64,000 nucleotides of DNA from Pseudobdellovibrionaceae bacterium (GCA_023898385.1 CP060220.1:310001-374000), one strand, 5' to 3'; shown: positions 17,511-26,661, counted from the first letter of the stretch. Notes: generated by a model from the sequence alone, not told the origin. Numbers and translations: made by a program.

Positions 17511-18290
17511 ATGCACAAAATATTGATTGTTGAAGACTGCGAAGATGAATTTGCTCTGATTTCCAGAGCCCTTCCCACGAGTTCCGAAGTTTACTGGCGC
17601 CAGACGGTGGCCGAAGGGCGTAGGCTCGCTAATACCAAATCATTCGATATGATCCTACTCGATGTGGGTTTGCCTGATGGCAGCGGGTTAGAGTTGAGTG
17701 CCGAGCTGTCAGCCAATCCACGGTGTGCGTTGACTCCCATCATACTCATAACGTCTCGCGATTCGGTGGATGACAAGATCTTGGGCTTCACCTCCGGTGC
17801 CGATGACTACGTGGTGAAGCCGTTTCACTTGCGAGAATTGAAGGCTCGATTGGAATCAAGAATTCGTCGCTATGAGAGTTTTAGAGATCATGCAGACCAT
17901 GTGGTAGCGGGGCCACTAGAGATTGATTTGACATCACAGATGTGTCGAATCACTCGTGATGGCGTCACCATTCCCATTGATGACTTAACCCCCATTGAAT
18001 ACAAGATTCTGACTTTACTGGCGGCGCATCCGGATCGGGCCTTTTCAAGGGATCATATTTTAACCCAGGTCTGGGGGCACGATGTGCATGTGTTTCCCCG
18101 CAGCGTAGATACTCATGTGAGTAAGCTTCGTCGCAAGCTGGGCGAGTCTGCGGATATGATTAAGAGTGTCCATGGGTTGGGCTACCGCTTTGAATTAAGC
18201 GCAGACAGAGACGAGGCAGAAGAAGGTATGGTGTTGAGCGGCCCGCGAGAGACCCTGGCCTCAGGTGTTCCGAGAATGCTTTCGCAATAG
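17511..18290 (+). CDS. OmpR/PhoB-type response regulator
   Basis: A 259-residue two-component regulator. Receiver domain residues about 1-115: acidic pocket EDCEDE, phospho-acceptor Asp in MILLDVGLPDG (about 50), switch Thr/Ser in LITSRD, and conserved Lys in YVVKPFHL. C-terminal winged helix (about 135-235) with FSRDHILTQVWG and VDTHVSKLRRKLGE. The ATG at 17511 has GGAGG just upstream; the in-frame extension to 17490 covers that site and is rejected. No histidine kinase is adjacent, so this is an orphan regulator in this window. A short C-terminal tail of about 25 residues follows the DNA-binding domain. Confidence 0.88.
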   Translation: MHKILIVEDCEDEFALISRALPTSSEVYWRQTVAEGRRLANTKSFDMILLDVGLPDGSGLELSAELSANPRCALTPIILITSRDSVDDKILGFTSGADDYVVKPFHLRELKARLESRIRRYESFRDHADHVVAGPLEIDLTSQMCRITRDGVTIPIDDLTPIEYKILTLLAAHPDRAFSRDHILTQVWGHDVHVFPRSVDTHVSKLRRKLGESADMIKSVHGLGYRFELSADRDEAEEGMVLSGPRETLASGVPRMLSQ

Positions 18291-18322
18291 GAAAGGAGAG
18301 CCGTTGGCTCAAGGAGTGATTG

Positions 18323-18841
18323 ATGAAATGGCCAGCAGAAAGAAGAAAATTGGACTTAGACAACTTAATGGTGCTGAAGCAGTTTATTGAATCCAACGAA
18401 GTGGGTATTTTGGCCGTGCAAAACTGCGACGGCGGATTATCCAGTTATCCCCTAGTGATCAGGTGTTTTGAGCTAGATGGATCTTTGTGGTTTTTTATCA
18501 ATGCCACCGGCAAGATGGCTGAATGCCTGCGCAAAAACCCAAGGGTGAGTTTTCATATTCAAGATCAGGTACGCCATGTGTCGCTGTCACTAGAAGGAAC
18601 TGCTGGACTTGTTCAAGATACTCTACGCGCCTATAGGTATTGGGAGCCCCGGTTTAGGGCTTGGTTCCCCTATGGGGTTCAAGACAAAGATCTCCGGTTA
18701 CTTCGAATATCGGTGGAAAGGGCTCACCTGTGGGAAGCTCCGAAAGAGGTGCCGTTGACGATTACAGCTGCTGTGGTTTCGTCTATCCAACATGAAATCC
18801 ACCAACTGGAAAAAGAAGTGGTCTTTGATCTCAATGCCTAG
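18323..18841 (+). CDS. Pyridoxamine 5'-phosphate oxidase-like (flavin-binding split-barrel) protein
   Basis: A 172-residue protein resembling the general-stress-protein-26 group of FMN-binding split barrels: GILAVQNCDGGLSSYPLVIR, LWFFINATGKMAECLRKNP and VSFHIQDQVRHVSLSLEGTA follow the family order of strands. The C-terminal part (RFRAWFPYGVQDKDLRLLRI) matches the usual end that contacts flavin. The ATG at 18323 has AAGGAG upstream. Located 32 bases after the response regulator and possibly co-transcribed. Reaction unknown; the group generally binds FMN, F420 or haem and is often stress-related. Confidence 0.7.
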   Translation: MKWPAERRKLDLDNLMVLKQFIESNEVGILAVQNCDGGLSSYPLVIRCFELDGSLWFFINATGKMAECLRKNPRVSFHIQDQVRHVSLSLEGTAGLVQDTLRAYRYWEPRFRAWFPYGVQDKDLRLLRISVERAHLWEAPKEVPLTITAAVVSSIQHEIHQLEKEVVFDLNA

Positions 18842-19008
18842 AGACTTTACACACTTTTATCCTTAAACAGTCCAAATCAAGAAGAGAGCTGGGATTTTTT
18901 AAGCGAGTCATTTATGATCCCCATTTGGGTCGATGCGTGAGACTCACGTTGAGTGAGGGACTAGAGGACTGAGCCGTGTGTAGCATTTTTAAAATAGAAA
19001 GGGGTGCA

Positions 19009-19983
19009 GTGACACGAAGGGTGTGGCTAGCAGCCTGGTCGATATTTTTAGGCGCATTGATTGTAGCGCCGGCCATAGCGCAAGAGCCGAGCGCCACAAC
19101 CAGTACCCGATTGGCTGTAGACAACCTTCAAAGTGACCTCACTGCAAGACTCAACCAGATATCCCGGCGGATTGATCGCATATTGGGTGTGGATGAGTTG
19201 GATGATGTGGGCCCAGAAAGCCAGGTGCGAGTGAAGGTGCGATCAGCCACCGATGCCGCTGGTGAGGGATCAGTAAATACGTCAATCAACGGAAAGCTTG
19301 CGCTACCAAGAACTCAAAAACGTCTCCATTTGTTTATTAGCAATTTACAGGACGAGATGAGAAATCATGGAGACAGTGAAGGTGAAGTCGACACAGATGG
19401 TGTTTCGACGAAAAATTCAAGAAATTTAGAGCCGCAGGAGTTTTCAGCAGGATTTCGACAACGTCTCTCAGAAGTAGAGGGATTTCACGTACACGCGGAT
19501 CTGGGTTTTCGTATGCGTGACAGTGATCCCTTTGTGAAATTGTTTTTTCGACAAGACCTTCCGTGGAAGACTGTGTCTTTGACCTTCCATCAAGATTTGC
19601 ATTACTACCGAAGGGGCGGCTACGGGCATCAGCTCAGAGCCACATTGGATTGGCCGATCAACACAAACTTAGAAATCCGGCAGGAAAATCGTCTGGCCTT
19701 TGAAGATCAGCCTCAAAGCTTAGATGTGAGTCACGGGTTAAGTCTCTTCCAATTTCTCCGTGGTTCGCAGGTTGTCACCTATTTTATAGGGGGTGAGGCG
19801 TCAGGGTTAAGGAGTTGGACTGCGGAGTCTTATGCTGCCGGTGTGGGGTACCGGACCCCAGCGATTTGGAAGTGGTTCACCGTAGAAGTGACGCCAAAAG
19901 TGAGCTTTGATCGCAGTCAGCAGTTTTTAGTTAATCCCGGCATTTCATTGCAGCTTGAAGCCTTGATCGGACCAACGGGGTGA
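19009..19983 (+). CDS. Exported protein, probable outer-membrane barrel, unknown function
   Basis: A protein of about 324 residues. I chose the GTG at 19009 because AAGGGG precedes it by five bases and the signal peptide RRVWLAAWSIFLGALIVAPAIA then begins the protein; a GTG at 18976 is also in frame. After the signal comes a short helical region (DNLQSDLTARLNQISRRIDR), then beta-rich segments typical of an outer-membrane barrel: FHVHADLGFRMRD, FVKLFFRQDLPW, HQLRATLDWPINTNLEIRQE, and a C-terminal strand FLVNPGISLQLEAL. No family recognised. The tRNA-Pro gene follows 126 bases downstream. Confidence 0.5.
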   Translation: MTRRVWLAAWSIFLGALIVAPAIAQEPSATTSTRLAVDNLQSDLTARLNQISRRIDRILGVDELDDVGPESQVRVKVRSATDAAGEGSVNTSINGKLALPRTQKRLHLFISNLQDEMRNHGDSEGEVDTDGVSTKNSRNLEPQEFSAGFRQRLSEVEGFHVHADLGFRMRDSDPFVKLFFRQDLPWKTVSLTFHQDLHYYRRGGYGHQLRATLDWPINTNLEIRQENRLAFEDQPQSLDVSHGLSLFQFLRGSQVVTYFIGGEASGLRSWTAESYAAGVGYRTPAIWKWFTVEVTPKVSFDRSQQFLVNPGISLQLEALIGPTG

Positions 19984-20109
19984 AGGGTCGCCACTGGTTA
20001 CGCCTTGCGCCAAGTGCCGGGTGGGTCTCGTTATTAGCCACGATTTGATCTTGATTTTAAGCAGCCAGGCCCCTAAGTTGTGAGCCTCAAAAAAGCAACC
20101 AACCACAGT

Positions 20110-20186
20110 CGGACCGTGGCGCAGTTTGGTAGCGCGCCACCTTGGGGTGGTGGAGGTCGTGGGTTCAAATCCCGCCGGTCCGACCA
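20110..20186 (+). tRNA. tRNA-Pro (anticodon GGG)
   Basis: A 77-base cloverleaf with encoded CCA. Acceptor stem CGGACCG pairs with CGGTCCG; D stem GCGC/GCGC; anticodon stem CCACC/GGTGG around loop TTGGGGT, giving anticodon GGG, which reads CCC; T arm with GTGGG, TTCAAAT and CCCGC. Located in the gap between the convergent exported-barrel gene and the S9 peptidase gene. Confidence 0.95.
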
Positions 20187-20204
20187 AATTTTCCAAAAAC
20201 GGCT

Positions 20205-22361
20205 CTAGTTAGAACAGGCCCTTTTATCTGAATGATGCTCTTGCATGTAAATAAGAAACGCGTACTCGCGAGCCAATTCATGTAAACTTTGAAAACGTCC
20301 CGCTTGCCCAGAATGCCCTGAGGCGAGATCCGTGTGCAAGAGTAGTAGGTTTTGATCATTTCTTAGATCTCGCAATTTTGCCACCCATTTTGCGGGCTCC
20401 CAATATTGCACTTGAGAGTCGTGATACCCTGTTGTGACGAGCATATGGGGATAACAGTGGCGAGTGATATTATCGTAGGGAGAATACGATTTAATATAAT
20501 CATAAAATTCTTTTTCATTTGGATTCCCCCACTCTTGATACTCGAAAGTGGTGAGTGGGAGAGAGTCGTCCAACATGGTTGTCAGAACATCCACAAAGGG
20601 GACTTGAGCCAAGGCCCCCTGGAAAAGATCCGGGCGCATGTTAATAGCAGCCCCCATCAATAAGCCGCCCGCGCTTCCTCCCATGGCGTAGATTGCACCC
20701 TTTTGGGCGAGATCCTGTTTTTCTAAGCCTTCAGCTACGGCGATGAAGTCGAGGAACGTATTTTTCTTCTTTAGATATTTCCCATCTTCATACCACAAGC
20801 GTCCCATTTCCTTGCCCCCTCGGATATGGGCTATGGCAAAAACGAAACCGCGATTTAGCAAGCTAAGCCGATTGGTGCTGAAATAGGGTTCCATACTAGC
20901 TCCGTATGAGCCATAACCATACACCAGCGTGGGGGCGCCAGATCCATCTGCTGGCAAAGAGCCCTTTTTGTAAACAATTGAGGCCGGAATGAGGGTTCCA
21001 TCATGACTGGGAAACTCCATTCGTTTTGTGACATAGTCGTCCGTGTTAAACTCTCCCAGAACCTTTTTGATCTTCAGAATCTTAGATTCCTCAGTCTTAT
21101 AGTGTGTTTCAAAAGTTGTCGGAGGGGTGGTCATTGATTCATATCGATAGCGATGCCAATCTGAATCGTAATTCGAGGCGGGTTGACTGGCGATGTAGTG
21201 AGAGGCTTCCGGCGTTTTTAAAGTAGAAATTTTTGATGTTTTTCGATTGATAATTTCAATTTCCGTTAAACCGTTCTTGCGAACATCGAGCGCTACAAAA
21301 TTTTTGTAAACGGACATGTCATCAATCAAGACATCAGGACGATGCTCCACGACAATCTTCCAATTTTTAATTCCAGTGTGTTTCTCATCTTTGGTTCTAA
21401 AGAGTTGAAAATTTTTAGCACCGTCTTTGTTGCTCAGGATATAAAAAAAGTTCCCAGCATGCTCTATCTGATATTCATGATTAGGTTGCCTTCTTTGAAA
21501 AAGAATAGGAGTTGAAAGGGGCTTTTTTGCAGGCACCAAAAGGTGCTCAGTGCTCTCCTTTGATCCGGAGCCAATAATAAGGTACTTTTTACTGCGCGAT
21601 TTTCCAACATGGGCGAAATACTCTTCATCGCCCTCAAAATAGAGCTTCTGTTTTTTTTTAGTTTTTATGTTGTAGCTGTTGACGGTGTCATACCTGAGAG
21701 TTTCCTGGTTTTGGGTGGTGTAAAGGAGAGTCTCTCCATCTTCAGCCCAGGTCATATTACTTGTAGTTGGATAAATCGGCTCACCCAAAAACTGCTTGGT
21801 CTCTAGGTTTAAAAAATAAATATTGTGTTTTTGTCGGCCCACCAAATCTATGGCCATCGCAAGAACCTTGTGATCGGAGCTGATGGCATAGCTGGACATA
21901 TCAAAGAAGTCTTTCCCCTTAGCCATTTCATTGGCGTCAAAGAGTACTTCTTCCTCAGCGTCTAGGCTCCCTTTTTTTCTGCAGATGATCTCGTGTTCGC
22001 TATCTTCTTCAAACCTCTCATAGTAAAAGTAATCGCCCATTTTATCAGGTACTGATTGGTCCTTCTTTTCAATTCGTCCGACCATTTCTTTGAAAAGGGT
22101 CTCTTGAAGGGGCTTCATTGGTGCAAAGTTCTCATCAAAATAAGCGTTTTCTGCCTTCAGGTAGTCGAGGACGTCTGCGTGGTCTCGTTCATTCAGCCAA
22201 TAATAAGGATCTACGCGGACATCGCCAAATTTCTCCAAATTTTTTTCGACCTTTTTTGCTTTTGGGGGCTCCAGACTGGCAATTGCCCTTTTCGTGGCCG
22301 GTGTACTACATGAAGACAAGAACATGAGGGCTAAGGCAAAAAGAATAATTGGGGATTTCAT
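20205..22361 (-). CDS. Lipoprotein prolyl-oligopeptidase-family (S9A, oligopeptidase B-like) peptidase
   Basis: A 718-residue serine peptidase. Signal peptide ends in a lipobox (LMFLSSC, Cys 18), so it is a lipid-anchored envelope enzyme, unlike cytoplasmic E. coli PtrB. Residues about 40-420 are the beta-propeller (VDPYYWLNERD near the start is characteristic of the family). The alpha/beta-hydrolase domain has Ser563 in GGSAGG, Asp648 in GYHDSQV and His683 in ASGHSGQAGR. Known: family members cut short peptides after basic or proline residues. Convergent with the plus-strand barrel gene and tRNA; divergent from the marR operon. Confidence 0.9.
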   Translation of the reverse strand: MKSPIILFALALMFLSSCSTPATKRAIASLEPPKAKKVEKNLEKFGDVRVDPYYWLNERDHADVLDYLKAENAYFDENFAPMKPLQETLFKEMVGRIEKKDQSVPDKMGDYFYYERFEEDSEHEIICRKKGSLDAEEEVLFDANEMAKGKDFFDMSSYAISSDHKVLAMAIDLVGRQKHNIYFLNLETKQFLGEPIYPTTSNMTWAEDGETLLYTTQNQETLRYDTVNSYNIKTKKKQKLYFEGDEEYFAHVGKSRSKKYLIIGSGSKESTEHLLVPAKKPLSTPILFQRRQPNHEYQIEHAGNFFYILSNKDGAKNFQLFRTKDEKHTGIKNWKIVVEHRPDVLIDDMSVYKNFVALDVRKNGLTEIEIINRKTSKISTLKTPEASHYIASQPASNYDSDWHRYRYESMTTPPTTFETHYKTEESKILKIKKVLGEFNTDDYVTKRMEFPSHDGTLIPASIVYKKGSLPADGSGAPTLVYGYGSYGASMEPYFSTNRLSLLNRGFVFAIAHIRGGKEMGRLWYEDGKYLKKKNTFLDFIAVAEGLEKQDLAQKGAIYAMGGSAGGLLMGAAINMRPDLFQGALAQVPFVDVLTTMLDDSLPLTTFEYQEWGNPNEKEFYDYIKSYSPYDNITRHCYPHMLVTTGYHDSQVQYWEPAKWVAKLRDLRNDQNLLLLHTDLASGHSGQAGRFQSLHELAREYAFLIYMQEHHSDKRACSN

Positions 22362-22503
22362 TGAGACCTCGTTTTAGATAAATTCCAATTTTTGATATCA
22401 AAAAGTCAACAATCGCAGCTATCTATAGATAGAAGAATGTCAAAAAAAAGAGCTGGCCCGGCCGGCCCCTATTTATATAACAGCCAATCAGGTTATTTTT
22501 AAC

Positions 22504-22558
22504 AACCCTTTGAGGGTTTGGCCACGACTATTTGATATGAGACTATCAAATAGTGGCC
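22504..22558. repeat. Two hairpins between divergent genes
   Basis: AACCC (22504-22508 region) pairs with GGGTT, then 22528-22537 CTATTTGATA pairs perfectly with 22544-22553 TATCAAATAG around a six-base loop; the stem continues as GGCCA/TGGCC with a three-base bulge (CGA) on the left. They lie in the 306-base gap between the S9 peptidase and marR genes. There is no T-tract, so an operator or RNA leader element is more likely than a terminator. Function unknown. Confidence 0.5.
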
Positions 22559-22632
22559 CTCTGGAGCGCGTTTGCGCCCTCGTCGACAGCCTTGGTGATG
22601 GAACTGGCTCAAAATAACCCATTAAAATATTA

Positions 22633-22661
22633 GTTGCATTAATGCAACAGTTGTATATAAT
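22633..22661 (+). promoter_or_regulatory. marR promoter with 16-bp palindromic operator
   Basis: A perfect palindrome GTTGCATTAATGCAAC (22633-22648) overlaps a -35 box TTGCAT (22634-22639); after a 16-base spacer comes an exact TATAAT (22656-22661). Transcription would begin around 22667-22668, right at the ATG of the MarR gene (22668), so the mRNA would have almost no leader. The palindrome is the obvious binding site for MarR autorepression (inference from family habit). Confidence 0.75.
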
Positions 22662-22667
22662 TAATGA

Positions 22668-23084
22668 ATGGGCAGAAAAATAATTAATTCACCGATAGAG
22701 CGTTTTACTAGGTTGCTTTTTAGTAAGGTTATTGAACGTTTAGCGGTTGTAATGAGTGAAGAAGGTCTGAGCTTTTCTCAAGTCGCAGCTCTCCATATTA
22801 TCGATCGAGAGGGGTCCGTTAATATTAATGACATTTCAAACAAGCTAAACCTGTCAATGTCTGCGACCAGTAGAATGATTGATGAACTAGTTAAAAAAGA
22901 ATTTATAGATAGAAAAGAAGATCAAGACAATCGACGAGCTAAAATTTTATCGCTCACGACGGGAGGAGAAAAATTTATGAATAATCTGAGCGTAGAACGA
23001 GTTAAAACGATAGAGCAATCCGCAGATTTGGTAGCAGACAAGGTGTCGGTCAAAATAATCGAAAATAGAAAGAGGGTGAAGTGA
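22668..23084 (+). CDS. MarR-family transcriptional regulator
   Basis: A 138-residue winged-helix repressor. Recognition region INDISNKLNLSMSATSRMID (about 61-80) and wing KEFIDRKEDQDNRRAKILSL (about 86-105), with the conserved DxRR in the wing. Family members bind small phenolic or oxidant ligands and repress nearby genes. First gene of an AT-rich three-gene operon (marR, cupin, DnrO-like) whose base composition is lower in GC than its neighbours, suggesting later acquisition. No Shine-Dalgarno sequence; the start coincides with the predicted transcription start. Cysteine-free, so not an obvious thiol redox sensor. Confidence 0.85.
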   Translation: MGRKIINSPIERFTRLLFSKVIERLAVVMSEEGLSFSQVAALHIIDREGSVNINDISNKLNLSMSATSRMIDELVKKEFIDRKEDQDNRRAKILSLTTGGEKFMNNLSVERVKTIEQSADLVADKVSVKIIENRKRVK

Positions 23085-23374
23085 TGAAGCGAATTCTGAT
23101 GGACGAGTTAATTCTAAATGAAACCACAAAAGTAGTTAAAGTCTTATCTAACCCGTCCTTTAAACTGATTGGACTAGGTTTTAAAAAAGGACAAGTTTTA
23201 GAAAAACACATGACACCGACTAAAGCTATTTTAGTAGTTCAGTCTGGTGACGTCGATTTTTTAATTAGCGGTAAAGAGTACAATCTGCAAGCTGGCAGTT
23301 TTTTTGAGATTCCAGAAAATGTCGAGCATGAAGTTAAGGCTAATGCAGAATCATTTTTATATTTAATTAAATAA
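23084..23374 (+). CDS. Small cupin-domain protein
   Basis: A 96-residue single cupin barrel: motif 1 is around GFKKGQVLEKHMTP and motif 2 around LQAGSFFEIPENVEHEVKA. His residues in HMTP and EHEV fit metal ligands, while other usual ligands are not all present. The ATG overlaps the marR stop by one base (TGATG) with AGAGGGTGA as ribosome site. Cupins of this size next to MarR or Crp regulators often sense or detoxify small molecules; the substrate is unknown. Confidence 0.75.
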   Translation: MKRILMDELILNETTKVVKVLSNPSFKLIGLGFKKGQVLEKHMTPTKAILVVQSGDVDFLISGKEYNLQAGSFFEIPENVEHEVKANAESFLYLIK

Positions 23375-23386
23375 AAGGGAGGGAGT

Positions 23387-23818
23387 ATGAAAACTGGTAT
23401 TTTTGCTTTACTGTTTCTGATGGTAAACGTTGCTGGCGCGCAAAGCCATGACCATCATAGAAGTCATCATGCAAAAAGTAACAAACCAAGTGGGGAAAAG
23501 AAACAGTTTGTGCCAACAAAAGATCTTAAAATTCGAATGGAAAAAGTGTTGGCTTTGGTGAAAGAGTTGAATCTAAAGAAAAATGATTTAAAGATCGTCA
23601 AAGAATACGGAGTTAAACTTACAGACACGGTAGGTGATATTTTTAAAACCTGTAAGCTAGAGCCAGATGCGGATGCTGCGATTCATCCATCGCTAGGATT
23701 AATTCTTGATGGAGCTAAGGATTTTAAGCGTGGAGAGTATGAAAGTGGACATGAAAAAATTCATAAGGCCCTTTTGGCGTATGAGGAGCTATTTAAACAC
23801 GACGGATGGAGCCACTAG
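23387..23818 (+). CDS. Periplasmic His-rich protein, DnrO-like
   Basis: A 143-residue exported protein: signal ALLFLMVNVAGA, then a His cluster SHDHHRSHHAKS (about 20-31) and a helical bundle containing CKLEPDADAAIHPSLG and a C-terminal LLAYEELFKHDGW. The CxLEPxADAAxH and DDPGW-like segments match from memory the small proteins annotated DnrO in denitrification-related gene groups; treat this as tentative. The His cluster suggests binding of copper or another metal. Third gene of the marR-cupin operon, with GGGAGG ribosome site. Confidence 0.55.
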   Translation: MKTGIFALLFLMVNVAGAQSHDHHRSHHAKSNKPSGEKKQFVPTKDLKIRMEKVLALVKELNLKKNDLKIVKEYGVKLTDTVGDIFKTCKLEPDADAAIHPSLGLILDGAKDFKRGEYESGHEKIHKALLAYEELFKHDGWSH

Positions 23819-23944
23819 AAATTTGCATTTTTAGGTTCAATGGCTGTGACCAGAGCCTCGACTTCAGTGCCAATTGCCTGTGGTTGAACGCGAAGTGCTT
23901 TAGTTTCCAGCCCATAGGGTGCTGAATGCAGAATCCAAATGCCC

Positions 23945-25939
23945 TTACAGATGGGGCAAAAGATACCGACCCTCTGGTGAAAACAGTAAGTAACTGTGCT
24001 TCCCATAGTGAGTGATTTTTCTGGCAAGGGTCTGTTGATCCGTGTTCGCGGGTAACCCTAAGAAAACAATAATCTGGTCGGTGTCTTTTTGTTTTAACAC
24101 CAGCGCGGCGACGGTGGCGTCGGCGCTCCTGAAACTTTGTTCGGGTAGCGTGACCCCCTTTGATGTCAACTCGACCTCGACAGTTTGAGCCCATTGACTC
24201 ACCTTGGGCAAAAATTTGTTGTTCCACCCGACCACCCATACCACGGGGGATTCTGGAAATGTAAGAACGTCTTTTTCATTAATAAACTCAAACTCATTCG
24301 ACTTTTGCTTTTTCCATCCCTCGAAAAAAACAGCAGGGGAGATGTCTTTGTCAGAAACCACCACAAGATGTGGCTTTTCGCTTTGACCAATCACATCGGT
24401 CAGTATTGGCGGGATTTCATCTTTTAAAGGCTTGCGAAACACATCAAACCGGGGATCCACTTTTACAGACTCTACAGGGCCTGCAAGCTCGACAGAAAAT
24501 TCATGGCTTGCCGTGGTTATATTAGTGTGGCCCGTGACGCGTGTTCCCTCTTTCAGTTGCATTTCCCAGGGCACCCGTAATGAATACGGAGGCTCGGCAT
24601 CTTGTTTTAAAATCACATCTACTACTAAGCGGCCCGATTCTTCTCTTTGGTGGAAGGAAGAAATTTCTAGAGTAGGGGCTCCGGTTCGCTCCGTCCACTG
24701 CGAAAAAAACAGATCTAGGTTTTCATTCGTGACTTGGCTGAATGCCGCTTTTAACTCAGGGTAACTGGCTTCTTTAAAAAGATTTTCAGTATAGAAAATA
24801 TTAAGACCTTTTAGAAAGGCCGTTTCTCCCACCAACACTTTTAACATATGAAAAAAGAAGAGACCTTTGTCATATCCCACGGCTTTTGTGCTGTCGTTGT
24901 GTCGGCCTTTGAATTTTTTTAAGGGAAAGTCATTGCCCGCTTTCACATAACTTGCAAAGTTTTTAAGAGCCGTCCGCCGATACGCGACACCTTGCCCAGT
25001 CTGTTCTTGAAAATAGTGATCCGCCATATAGCTGGTGAGGCCCTCGCTCCAGTTGCCATTGGAATAATCCACATAAACACCATTGCCCCACCAATTGTGT
25101 AAGATTTCATGGGGAAAAGAACTTACGGCTAAAAAGGGCAAACGGATGACCGTGGGGCCGAGTAGAGTGATGGAGGGGAGTCCAAAGCCCGTTTCCCAAA
25201 AATTTTCAACTGTTGCAAATTTCTTGTAAGGGTAGGGGCCGATCCTTTGTGAAAAAAGCTCGACGTATTTGTGAGTGAGGTCGTGATACATTCTGGCCAA
25301 TGAATCGTCGTTTTCTCTTAGATAGACGTAGGATGTGAGGTTCCCTCTTTTGTCCACGCTGCGATGAAATCGACCAGCCAGTAAATAAATGGCATCTTGC
25401 GGTTGCGATTCTTTCCAGTTAAATGACCACTGTTTGTCGCTGATACTTTCACTGATTTGTTCGCCCTGTCCCACCACGTACCACGAAGCGGGCGTTTGGA
25501 CAGTGAGATCCACGCTCACGAGTGGGTGGGTCGACAACTCTGGGTACCAATAGGTAGACCCCATCAGTGACACGCCTTCTTCTTGAATGGAGCCCGGGGC
25601 CAGTTCTTCTTGTGGGGGATGATAGATCATCCCTTCATATTGCAGCTGAACCTGACAGCGGTTTTGGGGCACATCTAGTTGATAGACGTCTAGTGGAAAA
25701 TCCCCCTGATCTCGGGAGACAAGTTGAAGCGTGGCTGGGGCATCGACCACAGGATTTAAGCCACCGTGCAGGCGAAAGTTGAAAACTTGGTTTTTGCCGC
25801 ATTCAGGAAAAGTCAGCGTATCTGAAACCCGGAGGTGATGCTGATCCGGGGTCAATTGTACGTTCATATTGTGGTGCAAGGTTTTAGCATGTGCCGAAAA
25901 GCCAGTGACTACACAGAAAAAAAACAGAGCCATGTTCAT
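23945..25939 (-). CDS. Exported M1-family metallopeptidase (aminopeptidase N-like)
   Basis: A 664-residue zinc peptidase. The ATG at 25939 has GGAGG upstream and gives a signal peptide MNMALFFFCVVTGFSAHA; the longer in-frame start at 26011 is rejected. Zinc site HEILH (277-281) with the third ligand Glu299 in NWSEGLT; the substrate-binding TVENFWETG is at about 243-251 in place of GAMEN. The spacing between the second His and the Glu is 17, one shorter than usual. The C-terminal 180 residues have no clear family match. Probably digests peptides in the periplasm or outside the cell. Confidence 0.85.
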   Translation of the reverse strand: MNMALFFFCVVTGFSAHAKTLHHNMNVQLTPDQHHLRVSDTLTFPECGKNQVFNFRLHGGLNPVVDAPATLQLVSRDQGDFPLDVYQLDVPQNRCQVQLQYEGMIYHPPQEELAPGSIQEEGVSLMGSTYWYPELSTHPLVSVDLTVQTPASWYVVGQGEQISESISDKQWSFNWKESQPQDAIYLLAGRFHRSVDKRGNLTSYVYLRENDDSLARMYHDLTHKYVELFSQRIGPYPYKKFATVENFWETGFGLPSITLLGPTVIRLPFLAVSSFPHEILHNWWGNGVYVDYSNGNWSEGLTSYMADHYFQEQTGQGVAYRRTALKNFASYVKAGNDFPLKKFKGRHNDSTKAVGYDKGLFFFHMLKVLVGETAFLKGLNIFYTENLFKEASYPELKAAFSQVTNENLDLFFSQWTERTGAPTLEISSFHQREESGRLVVDVILKQDAEPPYSLRVPWEMQLKEGTRVTGHTNITTASHEFSVELAGPVESVKVDPRFDVFRKPLKDEIPPILTDVIGQSEKPHLVVVSDKDISPAVFFEGWKKQKSNEFEFINEKDVLTFPESPVVWVVGWNNKFLPKVSQWAQTVEVELTSKGVTLPEQSFRSADATVAALVLKQKDTDQIIVFLGLPANTDQQTLARKITHYGKHSYLLFSPEGRYLLPHL

Positions 25940-26249
25940 GGTTGACCTCCTGCCCCCAAAAGAAAGACCTTCGGCGATAAACCCATCTATGTAAATGAAA
26001 AAGTTCAACAAATCCCAATCCTAGATTGACCCACTTAATCAAACGGCTGGCATTCGCCGTCAGCTACTGAATCCTTTTAAGAGCTTGAATTTTTATGATC
26101 TGGCCAGAGGCAAGCTCGTGGCCGAATGTGAATTTACTCGCTCGACCTGCGTTTCAAACAAAGAGATCCTTTGAGGCTCTAATTCTGGCCTTTTTTCTAT
26201 TCAACCCCAGTTTTGGCAGTCAATCTTATATCACACAACATGCTATGGT

Positions 26250-26661
26250 GCCGACGGGAGACAGTGAAATAAAGCGGTGCTGAATTAAGAAAGGAGAACG
26301 TGCCCTCTCCAGCACGAGAGTCGGCGAGCCTCGGGGCCAGCGGTAGATTTCAAGGACATGAGGCGTATATTAACGAGCACTAGGGTTTGAAACGAAGGAC
26401 GGCCACATGCTGCAGCTGTACAGCTTCGCATGCCGTGTCCCAGAAGTCCCTAGCTGAACGCTCCCGCCAGCAGAGTTGAGTTCTGCTATGATAAACCAAG
26501 AGCAAAAGTGTTAAGTCCCGCATCAGATAAGTCGGGCCGAAGTAGCTCATGGCAACCTAGGGTTTGGCCATATCAGCGAGTAAATTTCTAAATAGCGGCA
26601 TCTCCTTGTTCTGCTCATTTTGAGCGGTTGGTTTTGTTCACCAACGAGGTTATGCCGCTAT
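26250..26661 (+). ncRNA. Candidate structured non-coding RNA (family unknown)
   Basis: The 1.07 kb gap 25940-27013 has no convincing gene. Within it, many complementary pairs are arranged in nested order: GCCGAC (26250) with GTCGGC (26320); CGTGC (26299) with GCACG (26312); CTAGGG (26380) with CCCTAG (26448), enclosing GGAC/GTCC and CATGC/GCATG; AGCAGA (26469) with TCTGCT (26482); GCTCA with TGAGC (26613-26625); and a closing stem ATAGCGGCAT (26592) with ATGCCGCTAT (26652). It matches neither tmRNA, RNase P RNA, SRP RNA nor c-di-GMP riboswitch motifs that I looked for. Strand is a guess. The rest of the gap shows nothing clear. Confidence 0.35.

Noticed and set aside
23815..24027. Possible extension of the M1 peptidase in a shifted frame
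   Set aside because: Protein-like composition suggested a frameshift at the stop, but no family evidence places these residues at the C-terminus.
26592..26661. Integron attC-like site or Rho-independent terminator
   Set aside because: Arms ATAGCGGCAT/ATGCCGCTAT lack the RYYYAAC/GTTRRRY ends of attC; no integrase nearby, and only a short T-rich tail.
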